64,000 nucleotides of DNA from Leguminivora glycinivorella (Eukaryota; Arthropoda; Insecta; Lepidoptera; Tortricidae): positions 6,159,118 to 6,223,117 of the forward strand of contig NC_062977.1 in NCBI RefSeq assembly GCF_023078275.1. The letters are read 5' to 3'. Below, piece after piece: positions 10,212-20,991 of this stretch. The notes under the pieces were generated by a model. It was not told where the DNA came from. It was given only the letters and a program-made list of their open reading frames with translations, and ran no database searches. Position 1 is the first letter of the stretch; each line of letters starts with the position of its first letter. The position numbers and the translations under genes were made by a program.

Positions 10212-10351
10212 GTACGGTCACGGACTTTAATTGTTGATCCACTTCTAGTTCATTTTATACTGGACATTTCAGAGTTAAGCATAGTTAAGCTATGACGTTC
10301 CAGTATAAAATGAGCTAGAAGTGGATCAACAATTAAAGTCCGTGACTGTAC
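10212..10351. mobile_element. Near-perfect palindromic MITE
   Basis: The 53-base arms 10212-10264 and 10299-10351 are reverse complements with only about two mismatches, around a 34-base loop. They begin GTACGGTCACGGACTTTAAT. The close match of the arms suggests recent activity or gene conversion. It directly abuts the MITE at 10063-10211. Confidence 0.85.
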
Positions 10352-10993
10352 CCTGAACACGTTTCTACGAGTCCACTCAAGCTTACCGCCGTAAGCTTCA
10401 CTCTTGGACCGCAGTTAACCCAAGTGCTAATATTGCTCAACTTTCCAAATCCTCGGTCTTGTATAGTCAAGTTAGATTTGTGTTGAGGCTCTCCGTGGCA
10501 AAGTTGGGTAGTTTGGAGCCCGGCTCGATATCAGATCTTAATTGCTCTGGGAACACCCTATACTTTACCTAGATAACCATCAAGTGTTTGGAAATTATAA
10601 TTACGAAGCCTTCCAAGGGCTCATCTGGTTTACTTAGTCAATACTACCGACCCGCCCTGGCTTCGTACAGATATTATTCATAGGTAAATACATATTATAC
10701 GACTTCTTACACAGATATGATTGACTGGGCACATATAAATCTTCCTCTTGAATCTATCTATTAATAAAAAGCGCATCAAAATTCGTTTGCGTAGTTTTTA
10801 AGATCAAAACATACATATGGACGGACAGACAGACCGGCAAACAGCGAAACCGACTTAGTTTGGTACTACGTAGTGTATAAATGGTATAGTTACCCAGGAA
10901 AGGGGAACAAAGCAGCAACGAAATAACTGAAAAATACACGTGAAAAAAATATTGTTAGTATTCTGTAAAAGTTATTTGCATAATTGTTAAGTA
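10352..10993. other. No feature seen
   Basis: No gene found. A short GGACGGACAGACAGAC run lies near 10817. Confidence 0.35.
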
Positions 10994-11310
10994 ATAGTAC
11001 ATTACATCAGAGGCCGGGAAAATGAGGATTTCCGGCCAAGTGGGTATATACCGGATACGGATACGAGGCCGGGAATCCGTTTTCACGCCGAGGCATGTAT
11101 AGTGCTTTTCTCAAACATACAATGAAATAAAAAAAAATGCTCTAAAGGACAATATTTTATAAAAAAAAGTTACTTTGCAGGCCTAGGCTTAAAAAATAAT
11201 ATGAAATCCCTTTACAGTCCTCTCGAGTGGTTGCGCCCAAAAAGCGATAGTTCCCAGCCCATTTTAAGGAACGTAAAGACAATATTTCATTGCATGTTTG
11301 AGAAAAATTA
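10994..11310. mobile_element. Same element as 8384-8690, copy 2
   Basis: Matches copy 1 from AGTACATTACATCAGAGGCC through GCATGTTTGAGAAAA, with small indels and a longer A-rich middle. Confidence 0.85.
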
Positions 11311-11654
11311 AATTCCGCTAAATACTTAAAACTCTCGTTTTTAACATAAGTTATACGGAATAATTGATAACAACAACTTTATAAATTTAACTAACTCAGT
11401 ATAATTTTGTAATCAAAGCAACACAACTCCGCTAAGGTCTAGAGTAATTAGTAGAAGACCTAACTCCTAAGTTCTAGATATACTATTATTAATGGTATTT
11501 ACTTTAAGTTTCATGTTTGAACGTGTATGTTCTAGAATATCTATGTTTTACAAACAGTAATTAAATTAGTTTTCAAGCAGATGTTTAAAACACATTATGC
11601 GCTATCTATTGTAAAGTTTCAGTGAAAACTGGACAAAACCCTGTGTAATTTACA

Positions 11655-11822
11655 ATGGCATTTCAAACTATCTCTTTTATTCCTGCTCCGCGAGGTATTT
11701 TAGTTACTGCTTGTGACAGGGTCGGTCTGAAAACTATGCAATATCCTGAAACTTTTCAACATATTGGTGTAGCTGGCACCATTTTTCCAGCTTTGTGCAT
11801 AGAACGTTTGAAAAGTGAGTTT
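11655..11822 (+). CDS. Candidate first coding exon of a host gene
   Basis: ATG at 11655 has an in-frame TAA nine bases upstream, so it can only be an initiating exon in this frame. It encodes about 55 residues starting MAFQTISFIPAPRGILVTAC, followed by a good splice donor (AAAA|GTGAGT) at about 11823. The segment ILVTACDRVGLKTMQYPET looks like a beta-propeller (WD40-like) blade. The next candidate exon lies 650 bp downstream, but this donor has phase 1 and the obvious acceptor there needs phase 0; using the AG a few bases further in would restore the frame, or an exon is missing. Third codon positions are AT-rich here but GC-rich downstream, so the link is unproven. Confidence 0.4.
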
Positions 11823-11863
11823 ATAACTATTTATAAGTTGGTAACTGTTAAATTTGCCTAAAG

Positions 11864-11958
11864 ATTGACTGGTAGAGAATGCCTTATGGCATTAAGTTCG
11901 CCTATTGTACATTGTGTTTCTTTGTTCAATAAAGATTAAATAACTAAATAAATAAATC
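11864..11958 (+). mobile_element. LINE 3'-end relic
   Basis: GACTGGTAGAGAATGCCTTA, ATTAAGTTCGCC and TTGTACATTG followed by CAATAAAG and a TAAATAAATAAA tail is a 3' end I know as common among lepidopteran non-LTR elements. It lies in the putative intron. Confidence 0.6.
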
Positions 11959-12014
11959 TGTTGTAAGCCGAGATGAGTTGGGGAAAACTTCAACTGTTAG
12001 CTTCAATCATTTAT

Positions 12015-12233
12015 AAGGTAACAGCGGGCCAAATCTCGACTGTAGGGCAATTGTAACTAGTCCATTTTTTCCAATATTACATTATGATGTTGTGTTCTAC
12101 ATGTATCCACTGAACACGCCTACCATAATATAACCGGTGGACACTCTATTTAATAATGCAAAACATTGTAAAACATGGAAAAAATGGACCAGTTGCATTT
12201 GTCCCCCAGTCGAGATTTGCCCCGCTGTACCTT
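12015..12233. mobile_element. MITE with AAGGTA..CAGCGGGCCAAAT ends, copy 1
   Basis: The ends match inverted: left AAGGTAACAGCGGGCCAAAT, right TTTGCCCCGCTGTACCTT. The related copy 54860-55076 shares TCTCGACTG, TTTACATTTGTCC-type ends and the middle ACATGTATCCACTGAACACG (inverted). Flanked by TA-rich bases, but the exact duplication is unclear. Confidence 0.8.
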
Positions 12234-12283
12234 TATGGTAAATGAACATTTACAGCTTTTTTTATTAAATTTTGTTTGTTTAT

Positions 12284-12345
12284 TTGTTTTTTAGCCTGTT
12301 GTATCCCACCGCTGGACAAAGACCTCCCTCTCTTTTTCCACGCGT
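12284..12345 (-). mobile_element. Retroelement fragment
   Basis: In reverse it reads GGAGGTCTTTGTCCAGCGG then GGGATACAACAGGC, similar to the 54551-54590 fragment (GGAGGCTTATGCCCAGCAAC). This is a common retroelement tail motif in moths. Short and diverged. Confidence 0.5.
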
Positions 12346-12471
12346 CTCGTCGTCGGTTTAAGGCAATGTTTGACCAATCTTTTCGAAAAACATCAAGACA
12401 GTTGCCGCCATCTCCTTCGCGGTCTGCCGTCACCCTGCACTCTGATTTAAGTAAGGATTAATTTATTCAAC

Positions 12472-12780
12472 TTTCAGTACAACCGCAAAGCAAAATACGG
12501 GATCATAGGCGGCAGTGGTACCAACTGCGTAGAAGTCATCAACCTGCACAACCGCTACATCACCTGCTCGTACCCTGCCGAAGGTTCTGTCCTCGCCATC
12601 GCCAGTTACGATGACCTCATCGCCTTCGGAGGTACAGCTCCCGTCCTCAGCGTAGTGAGCTTCCACGATCCCAAACATGAAGAGTACCCTAAGGACTTGG
12701 ACACATTGCACCCGGCGGACTATGGAGACGTGATCTTACATGATTTTGATGATTTAAGCTTTGCTTCGACTGACGCTTAG
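12472..12780 (+). CDS. Candidate 3'-terminal exon, WD40-like protein
   Basis: After TTATTCAACTTTCAG an open frame of 102 codons starts YNRKAKYGIIGGSGTNCVEV and ends at TAG (12778-12780). A stop lies a few codons upstream in the same frame, so a splice acceptor is needed. Third positions are strongly G/C (TAC AAC CGC, ATC ACC TGC), which is unusual in this AT-rich window and indicates selected coding sequence. Two stretches, KYGIIGGSGTNCVEVINLHN and VLAIASYDDLIAFGG, resemble beta-propeller blades; the acidic tail ends HDFDDLSFASTDA. The gene is not identified. Upstream exons may include 11655-11822. A processed or truncated copy cannot be excluded. Confidence 0.6.
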   Translation, partial: FQYNRKAKYGIIGGSGTNCVEVINLHNRYITCSYPAEGSVLAIASYDDLIAFGGTAPVLSVVSFHDPKHEEYPKDLDTLHPADYGDVILHDFDDLSFASTDA

Positions 12781-13604
12781 CATTATGTAGACGGAAAGTT
12801 AGTGCTTAATGGTAAAAGTCTGGATTGAATACACGTTTTAAAATTGGTGCTTTGCTTTGTGTTCGTTAAGTTAGGTGATATATTAGGATTTTCTGTTGGT
12901 GCTACAATAATAAGGCAATTGTTTATCTTTAGGTAGGTCCCTAAAAAGTAGGTTTCACTTAAACTCACAGGGTAACGGAACCAACACGTGTTAAGCTTTA
13001 AGCGGGGTGTGTTTTACCTACGGCTAAATTATATACGTATTTCCACATTTCCTTATAAAATAAAAACACAATTTTTAACCTTATGATATCAGAAATTGGA
13101 TTGTTATTGCTATCAAACCCCACTTTTGTATCTTTCATAAAACCGGCTTTTACAATAAACGAAAACAGTCCAGTTTGGGACATACCTTTTCTCATCACCC
13201 AATACGTTAAAAGCCATTACGAAAAAAATAGGTAAGTAATTACATGTATTACAAGTCGAGACGTTGTTAACGACCTAAAAGTACTGTACCTTACACGTGT
13301 CTTCCACAATTTCAATAAGGCAATTTACTGAAATTACTGACCCTGCTATTAAAAAGAAACCCTGAACAGACCGTGAGGGTAAGTGTATTGATATTAGCTA
13401 TAGCTAGTATAAAAGACCTTACAAATATTGGGTTGGATAAGTGTCCCTTTACTGTATTTACTGGAAGGGTCGCAATACTAGCAATACACCTACGCTAGGT
13501 TGTGGTATTGGTAACGATTTCAGTACTTAGGTAATATTTTTGCTACTTTGTTTTATTTATTGGTAACAAGAAATACCTACATTCAAGGATTATTTATATA
13601 CCCA
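12781..13604. other. Probable 3' flank, no feature seen
   Basis: AT-rich DNA after the candidate terminal exon. No clear polyadenylation signal could be tied to it. Confidence 0.35.
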
Positions 13605-13693
13605 TGTCCCTTTCTATCAGACCAATACGTCGGAAAGGGACAAAATAACTTTATCGGCTTGATAACTTTAGTGAACGTTTATGAATAAGGGGG
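13605..13693. mobile_element. Half of palindromic MITE (full copy 40420-40562)
   Basis: Reads GTCCCTTTCTATCAGACCAA, then GGAAAGGGAC, then GATAACTTTAGTGAACGTTT and GAATAAGGGGG. This is the loop and right arm of the MITE at 40420-40562; the left arm is missing. Confidence 0.8.
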
Positions 13694-14149
13694 ATAAGAT
13701 TTACATAATTAGTACTAAGAATCGTACCTCGATTTTTTAGCGCCACCTATTACCATAATCATCTTGTCCCGGCCGGTTTCGGCCTCAGCGACTGGGTTTG
13801 GAAAGGCTATTGAGAGCGAGTCATGAGCTCTCAGGTGGCTGACGTAGCCTATTTTCGCAGAGAATGTACGACCACACTCACTGCATGTCAACACCCCTCC
13901 GATGTAATTATAGTTTATGACCGCAGGTGGCCGGGCCTTTATCTAGTCACGCTTAGCGTCAAGTTCCACTCGCCTCTGATTTTCGAAGGCTTGCACTTTT
14001 GTTCTCACTGTAATACTATCATAACTACTGATGATGCCTATAAATTAATTTTTATCAAAATGTGTATTGACGTGATATCATGATTTTAAAATAAAGAAAT
14101 ATGTCATTTATTCTTATAAAACATAAAAACACGAAAAATATTTGGGGAA
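13694..14149. other. Unassigned; possible old retroelement at 13765-14010
   Basis: GCCGGTTTCGGCCTCAGCG and CAGGTGGCTGACGTAGCC give this block higher GC and a repeat-like look, but no second copy is in the window. The 86-codon frame at 13823-14083 has no recognised domain. Confidence 0.35.
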
Positions 14150-14285
14150 AATATGAATTTGGTCACTTCCAGGCTGCGAACAGCGCCATCTAGTTTTAAG
14201 CCTAAAATGCCCATACATATCAGGGGTATACTTTTTTGTATGGGCTTTGTCAGTCCAGTATTCAATCGTTCTTGCTTACATTAAA
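14150..14285 (+). repeat. Interspersed repeat containing GCGCCATCTAGTTTTAA
   Basis: Shares CGCCATCTAGTTTTAA, AGGGGTATACTTTTTTGTAT and CAGTCCAGTATTCAAT (or close variants) with 25585-25965. The 25-kb copy is split by a SINE, so this copy is its empty-site counterpart. Confidence 0.75.
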
Positions 14286-14558
14286 ACTTTAGTATGGCGC
14301 CGAAACCTAACAATTTTTATGTCCCAATTTTTGGTTGTTAAAACTTTGGCAATTAAATTACAAACTTCTAAAATGTTAATATTGCGAGCGCTTAGTGACA
14401 TGCCTATCATTTATCTTTTTTAATTATGAAACTTTCTACGATACCGAGTCGTGATGTCATCACGGTCCTTAGTTAAGTACCATTAAAACTGTGAATATGT
14501 AACTTATGCATGTTTTAAAGCAAAGTTATATTGAAATTATAATTATGAATATATTACA

Positions 14559-14831
14559 TTACTTAATGAATACTCGTTTCGCCCATGTAAACAACTCGTA
14601 CGTAATATTAAAGTCTTCCATATAACTACTCAAATTACATTTGCACGCGAGCAGTCCATTACGGTCAGAAGTAAAGTAATCCGTTTCAATTTTGTCAAAG
14701 GGAAAACTGGGCTCGTTCGGTAATGGGCAGCGAAAACCGAGCACCGCATCATTTGCACCGTCACTGTAATTATTAATCGCAACCCAGCTAAATTGAACAG
14801 AAATAACCGTAAAAGCCATTACAGAAAACAT
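14559..14831 (-). CDS. Hypothetical short ORF, possible secreted protein
   Basis: Ninety codons from ATG at 14831 to the stop at 14559-14561. The first 19 residues (MFSVMAFTVISVQFSWVAI) are hydrophobic and look like a signal peptide. The rest is hydrophilic with few cysteines (FRCPLP, LACKCNLSSY) and a possible N-glycosylation site NIT. A GC-rich block lies 150-450 bp upstream on this strand and could be a promoter. No family is recognised, and the ORF could be fortuitous or a first exon. Confidence 0.3.
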   Translation of the reverse strand: MFSVMAFTVISVQFSWVAINNYSDGANDAVLGFRCPLPNEPSFPFDKIETDYFTSDRNGLLACKCNLSSYMEDFNITYELFTWAKRVFIK

Positions 14832-14984
14832 GTAGGAAACTTCGGAAATTAAACTCAGAAAACAATAGAGCGACTTCTAACCGAGAAAAAAGTTCTCACG
14901 GGGCCAACATTGAAAAATTAGACGGCATTGCGAATTCAGCCGAGACTACAACGGTGAACAAGTTGCAATAGAATTTAAATAAAG

Positions 14985-15295
14985 AAAACGTTCCGTAACA
15001 GCGAGAACTCGTGTGCCGGGCGTTGGTGAACTTTCAACTTTCAGCCGCCTCGTGGAGAGAGCGCCTCCCGGCCTCCCCCCGGGTTCCGTACTTGGAGCGA
15101 ATATTTACAGCGCAACCTAAATATAGCGTGCCTCTGCTCAGCTGGCACGGTGGGCGGGGGAGGTAAACATCCCCTCCTACCGGCCCAGCTCCCGTAGCAT
15201 GGAAGGCCATTCGGGCGCCGGCTTCTGAGGTGAGCGGACGTCTCTTATATAATGCTGAGGTCGTTCCGCGACCATGACCGACGAGGGTTGCCCGT
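14985..15295. promoter_or_regulatory. GC-rich block, possible promoter region
   Basis: This stretch is markedly GC-rich (CGCCTCGTGGAGAGAGCGCC, CCCCCCGGGTTCCG, GGTGGGCGGGGGAGG) in AT-rich surroundings. It could be a 5' untranslated or promoter region for a minus-strand gene at 14.8 kb or another gene, or an unrecognised repeat. No core promoter motif is decisive. Confidence 0.25.
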
Positions 15296-16045
15296 TCACG
15301 GTAATAATAAAGTAATTTTCAAGGTTACGTCGTTGTAGGGGTTCTATTAACGTCGCTTTGATATTAGACGATAATAGCATCGGGCTGACTTATGCAAACT
15401 ATTATAGGCCAAACCCATTTTGTGGTAATTTATTTACGTCATGTAATAAAAGCGCTGAGTTGTAAGGTTACGGCGAGAAATTAACGATGCAAATGGAATA
15501 AACGAATAGCCGATGGATGTTTTTATAACACGGACCATAAATATTGAATGAGTCGTGTCAGTATTCAAAGCATGAGATATTTTAATATTTATTGAAGGAA
15601 AGCTGCCTTTATTCGAATATAAAATAACGCTGAACAATCGCAAAACAGCTCGAAGCGTCGAAATTTATGTTCTCTCATGGATACTTTCTCGCCGCTCGGA
15701 ATAAAATATTGAACACTGAACTTCAGATAAACACCTTTCTGGTGAAAATGTTGTGACAGAGGAAAGCTATTATTGCATAAAGTTGGCAGACGTTTTATTT
15801 GTGTGTTGTGGCGTAATTAATTTGTGGAACTCGTAAAAATGTTTTTGGCTAATGTAACTCTCCTGTAAAGCGAAGTAACTTAGTGACTACATTTCATTGT
15901 GTAGCAGTTTGGGGTCCCGGTGTTAAATTTTGTAGACGATTTTTTTATGATCGGATTCAGGATTCATGAAAGTGGTTACCTACAAACCTTTTGGGATTAA
16001 ATGATCGTGTTAGATTCTTATTACATGTAAGAATTTATGTGCAGA
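15296..16045. other. No feature seen
   Basis: AT-rich DNA without recognised genes or repeats. Confidence 0.35.
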
Positions 16046-16163
16046 CAGGCAAATATGGTCGCGCGATAAATAATAAAACATCAGGCCGTCCCTATCGCTT
16101 ATTTGTATGTTCGATAGAGACAGCATGATGTTTTATCATTTATCGCGCGACCATGTTTGCCTG
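16046..16163. mobile_element. Palindromic MITE
   Basis: The outer 38 bases (CAGGCAAATATGGTCGCGCG onward) match the inverted right end with about two mismatches, and inner parts (CCCTATCG/CGATAGAG) also pair. Non-coding, single copy in the window. Confidence 0.85.
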
Positions 16164-17542
16164 CTTGATCTCAACGCCATTGTGAGATTCAACGCCGTGA
16201 AACATCCCAAAGCACGATCTATTATATTCGTTATCAATCACTCGCTTTTCTATTTCATGGCCGTTCCCACCAAAAAAAAAAAGAGTGCTGCAACATTATT
16301 GATTTATCTGCAAGACGGAACCTAACTGTCTAATATATTAAAGAGTTACCACAGATAACCTACTCTCCGCAAATTCAGAGCCCATTAGTTATCACGAGCT
16401 TTTTAAACACGTACCTAAATTACGTAATGGGTCCATCTATTTGGCACGTAAGTAATAGCTGGGATGTTCTGACCCGAATCCGCGAATCGATTTGATTGTG
16501 CTAATGAGGAATTGATTCTCGTTGGCGCCGGGATTCCATCTTTTTCCACCCTTTGCTCTTTGATATTAGTTCAGCGGCTTACTGGGGTAATCGCCGATCG
16601 ACATCACTCTTGGGAATTGCTTTCTTGGTTAGGTATTTCTGTTCGTATAAGATATTCTATTAAGCTTTCTACCTAGGAATTGGTATTTTTGTAATGAGAG
16701 TTATGAATCTCATTACGGATTTTATTGAGAAGAGAATATAAATGTTTATTAAAAAAAATATGATGATTTAGTTACGGTAGAGGTTAAACCATTATTTTAA
16801 ATCGTAAGCTTCTTGTACCTACTTTCATTATTCTGATCTGAAGAAGCAAGTTTATAAATTATCTACATGTGTAATAGCCAATAATCTCGATCGTCAAAAG
16901 ATAGGCTGAGAGGTACGGATGTAATAACAGTCTATTATATTTTTTCGATACCTGTTCGTCCCTTCTCGAGATCGCAATATTGACGTTTACAGGGATAAGG
17001 AATAAGAATAGGCTTGTACTAACTATTAATTATGCCTTCCTCGTGCCAAGATCTTCAAGCAGCAATATCAAGTGCATATAAATAAACCAACACCCACTAA
17101 ACTATCGTAATCTTATTTAGTCTGAAAGGTTAATTCATCCCGCAAAACGTTCACCCAACTCACCAGATTAGTGAATTGGGGTCTCATTAGTCTTTGAGTC
17201 AGCTTTCGACGTAGGAGCCTTGGAGGACTATTCCAACTTACACTTTTACACCGAACATGATATCGTCCTGTCATCATTTGCCTGTGCGTTCCGCTTGCGC
17301 CAATTCATTCACAAATAAGTACAAACAAAATGCGAGCAGAATAATATCATTTTCATACTGGGATGTAAGTTAGAATAGGCTTGCTGGTCTCAGACAATGA
17401 CTAGCTCGAGTCGAGAGCAGAACCTTTTCTTACACAATCTTGCTGCCTTTTCTATTAGGAATGGATACGGACAAACAATATTTAGGTAGGTGAAGCTGAA
17501 AGACAGCGATTGATGGAGTAAATGTTACATTAATTAGTATGT
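16164..17542. other. No feature seen
   Basis: AT-rich DNA with no convincing ORF or recognised repeat. Confidence 0.35.
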
Positions 17543-17625
17543 ATTATCAAGCTTTACTTAGTTTGGGGCTAGGTTGGTCTGTGTAAGATGTCTCCAAATA
17601 CTTATTTATTTTATTTATTTATTTT
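17543..17625 (+). mobile_element. SINE 3' fragment (same family as 9731-10001)
   Basis: Matches only the 3' part: AAGCTTTACTTAGTTTGGGG, CTAGGTTGGTCTGTGTAAG, then an ATTTATTTTATTTATTTAT tail. The tRNA-like head is missing. Confidence 0.8.
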
Positions 17626-17800
17626 TATTTTATTCGTCCTTGGAACAAAAATCCGAATAAAGAGAGTATTATTTTATACCACAGACAGGTAATAAAAGTT
17701 AAATTACAGAGTATTGCGATAGGGTTTTCATTTGATCATAAATGGGCCCTAGGATTAGGTCATATTTGGTTATTGCATGTAATGCGTGTATGTACACTTA

Positions 17801-17915
17801 GGGCCACTTGCACCAACGAAAATGGAGGGTTAACCAGAGGGTTAATGCACCATTTTATATGGAATTTGATAGATGACAGCCCACTAACGAGTTGAGTGAT
17901 TGGTGCAAGTGGGCC
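17801..17915. mobile_element. PIF/Harbinger-type MITE, copy 1
   Basis: Ends GGGCCACTTGCACCAAC and TTGGTGCAAGTGGGCC form terminal inverted repeats. TTA sits immediately outside both ends (17798-17800 and 17916-17918), a 3-bp duplication typical of PIF/Harbinger (Tourist-like) elements. A second copy is at 30152-30283. Confidence 0.85.
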
Positions 17916-17918
17916 TTA

Positions 17919-18546
17919 GAAAAGTGACCACTCCTGTATAGGTAGGTAAAAGTTAGTATGCAAATTCGCTTAGTAAATAGTGGTATCGATTGTGGTTGAA
18001 TTTATATTATAATAATTTCACCAAATATGTAAATAAATCGAGTATGTGTGTAAGTAATGTCCAAATACGCGTATTTCCTAATTAATTTGGTGTGTAATGA
18101 GTGTAATGACCATAATATATTCATTTATACTTTTATTTTTCCTGTCTTCTTTGCATAATACAAGAGAAATTCATCGCGATTATATCATTATCTTGACTTC
18201 TAATTAGCGCCAGGACAGTGTAATACCAGCTTAAGGGTATTCATTACAGCGACTAGTTCCATCTCGTCTAGTTGGCTTGTCTGGAGCGTGAAATTGTACG
18301 TGAATAAGCACTTGAATTATACGTGGCGTGAATTGATGAAAGACTGTGGATAATTTAATAACCTTACGATAATTCATAGATTTATTAGGCACACTACAAA
18401 TGAATACACACATATCAACTAGTGGCTCTGTGAGCCTTCGTGTGAAGACCTCGTTTGTAGACCTCGCGATAATCTTAGGGAACGTAAAAGATAAAATCTC
18501 TTTGTTGAACTATTAATTATAACAATGAATTCACAACGGTATTTGA
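17919..18546. other. No feature seen
   Basis: AT-rich DNA. The 60-codon minus frame at 18231-18413 is not convincing. Confidence 0.35.
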
Positions 18547-18597
18547 ATCCAATTTAAAAAAAATTAAACTACGTTTAGATTTTTTTTTAAATTGGAT
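18547..18597. repeat. Hairpin-forming inverted repeat
   Basis: ATCCAATTTAAAAAAAATT pairs with ATTTTTTTTTAAATTGGAT across a short loop (AAACTACGTTT). Possibly a tiny MITE or folded A-rich tail. Confidence 0.6.
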
Positions 18598-18670
18598 CGG
18601 AAAAAAATTTTAGTCATAGGTATCACATGCTAAAAATTGCGGAGCATACTGGTTGAAGTTGATATGTAGG

Positions 18671-18762
18671 TACAGAGGAGTTCATAAATATGTGTAAATT
18701 TTTTCACCTTCTTGCAACGAGTTAAGGTGAAGGAATGTACATATATTTATGAACTCTACAGT
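18671..18762. mobile_element. Short MITE with about 32-bp arms
   Basis: GAGTTCATAAATATGTGTAA..CACCTT on the left pairs with AAGGTGAAGGAATGTACATA..GAACTC on the right. Confidence 0.7.
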
Positions 18763-19490
18763 ACGAGTTTTCGAACTACACGCATTTAGTCCTGATTATT
18801 TACTAGAACGTTTTGCGCACCGAGAACCCAATGGCAATAGTCCTATCCGAAGTCCTGTGGACCTTATCTTGTGATTTATTTATTTATTTGGATATGAAAC
18901 AAACGGTCATGCAAAAATATTTATGCAGTTTCTTTTCTTAATCTAGAACATTTTTCAATAATTGTACTAACTTGATTGAACATCAAAGTATGCATTTTTT
19001 CTGATTACCTCCTGCACACAAAAGCTCGGAACAACTGTCATTGAAATGTTACATGACAAAACCCTCTCGAAATGTGTTAATTAAATAGAGTTTACCAACA
19101 ACTGTGTTACCGCACATTTTGACAATCCAAAATTGCCGCAAACCAGCGAAATATCCAATATTTGCTATGCAAACACACGAACACAGCACAAAGCTAAAAT
19201 TCTCACTTTGTGTCCGATACCGACGAGCATTGACTGGGATTCCGAGCATTGTGCGAAACGTTATGAAACAATGCATTTAATTGAACTCTAAGATATTGTT
19301 TTGTTGCTATGGTTGAATTGAAATAAATTGCAGTATAAATACAATAGATTTAGCTGTACTAAATATTGATTCTATCAAATCCCAACAAGATTGTGATTAG
19401 ATATGTATTTATTTTAGATAGATATTTCTCATTTATACGACGATCAAATTGATGTTGCAATTAAAGCTTTCAAAGCGTAGCCACATATTT
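18763..19490. other. No feature seen
   Basis: AT-rich DNA. The 75-codon minus frame at 19049-19276 has no recognised domain. Confidence 0.35.
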
Positions 19491-20282
19491 ATGATTCGGT
19501 CAAACTGTGTTTTTTGAAAAAAAAAATAAATCCAAATAAAAATAAATGCGGTTTGATACCTTAGCAAAGTCCTGAGTAACTAACTGACTAAATCAAGGTG
19601 CTTTGCGCACACTAGCGTCTACGAACCCGCTAAGGAAGGAATTTTCAAAATTCATCCCCCAAAAAACAGTTAAATTCCCTTTTGCTGTGTTAAGTGAATA
19701 TGAGCTTGAAACTTCGTATAAAGACTATAAAGGTAAAAAATGGAAACTAATTTCAGCGTTTTTGGATTTTTATCCTTTAAGAGAGTTAAAATGAGGCTGG
19801 CTGAAGTTTGTATGGGAAATAAGTTTTATTTCAAGCTACAGACTTGAAACTTTGTAAAAAGGTACTTCAGAAGGGCAAAAACTAGTAGCTTGACAAACTT
19901 TGTCAAAATTCTGAAATTAAACCACTAATACACATATGAATATTTCATTAAGTACTGAGTTATATCGAACTTCAACAAGCTAATGCACGAATATGGTAAG
20001 TGCTACAAAAAATGCATATAACCTTTTTTGTCTAAAATTTTATAAGAATTAATTCTTTCATAGACATTTTTTCCCTAACTCTGATACTTTTCTCAAAAAT
20101 GAAGAAAAACCGTAAAACGGGACCTATTTCGTGCTAAAAGGGGGTGTTGCGTCAGGGGGACGGTAGGGGACGCTGGTCTGCGCAAAGCACCTTACCCTAA
20201 GGTACCATACTACATTAAAATTTTGCTGGATTTAATTTTTTTAAATTTCCCATACATTCGAACACAACTTGACCGAATCAAT
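19491..20282. mobile_element. Nested inverted-repeat element
   Basis: The outer pair is GATTCGGTCAAACTGTGTT (about 19493) and AACACAACTTGACCGAATC (about 20261). An inner pair is AAGGTGCTTTGCGCACACTA (about 19595) and CTGGTCTGCGCAAAGCACCT (about 20172). The region between the pairs also matches (GATACCTTAGC / CTAAGGTACC), so this may be one element with long imperfect arms or a MITE inside a MITE. The 63-codon ORF inside it is not convincing. Confidence 0.65.
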
Positions 20283-20812
20283 AGGTCATATGCCTAAATA
20301 ACAAAATATTTATATTCCTGACTGATTAATTTAGGCTAAATGACGTGGCAATATTTTATGTAACACCCTAGAGGAAGAGGAAGATATAAATTCGTACAAA
20401 AGGAGAGTCATTGCTACGCGGCATAAAAGCCAGATTCTTTAGCCAAACTCACTAAAGTATGATAAAATTTTAAAATGAGTTATGATAAGGAAAATTGCCA
20501 CAATTTATGACTAAGTTTGAGCAAGTGACCTCGATAAATACGTCTCGTCCAGGCGGCCTCGGCAAGATCGCAGCTTGATTTGTACTTTAGGTATAGGTAC
20601 GCAACAGTTCGAACTTATACTGATATTATAGAATGACATGTCATCATCACTGGAAGACTCAACATCGTCATCTTGACTGGAAGAGATCCTTGGATCTTAA
20701 TGGTAATAATTAATGTCGGTCCCTATGATGTGAATGAACGTTTAAAAGGCTAGTGAATTATTTAGTATCCATAAAAGTAACAACAAGTTGGATAGGAAAA
20801 AAACAATGACAA
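20283..20812. other. No feature seen
   Basis: AT-rich DNA with no gene or recognised repeat. Confidence 0.35.
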
Positions 20813-20991
20813 TCCATACTAATATTATAAATGGGAAAGTGTGTGTGTCTGTTTATTTGTCCGTCTTTCACGGCAAAACGGAGCGACGAATTGACGTGAT
20901 TTTTTAAGTGGAGATAGTTCAAGGGATGGAAAGTGACATTTTATATTTTTTGTCGCTTTCTAACGCGAGCGAAGCCGCGAGCAAAAGCTAG
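20813..20991 (+). mobile_element. Non-autonomous Helitron, copy 2
   Basis: Starts TCCATACTAATATTATAAAT after A and ends GCGAGCAAAAGCTAG before T. Shares the ACGGAGCGACGAATTGACG body with the other copies. Complete at both ends, about 179 bp. Confidence 0.9.
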
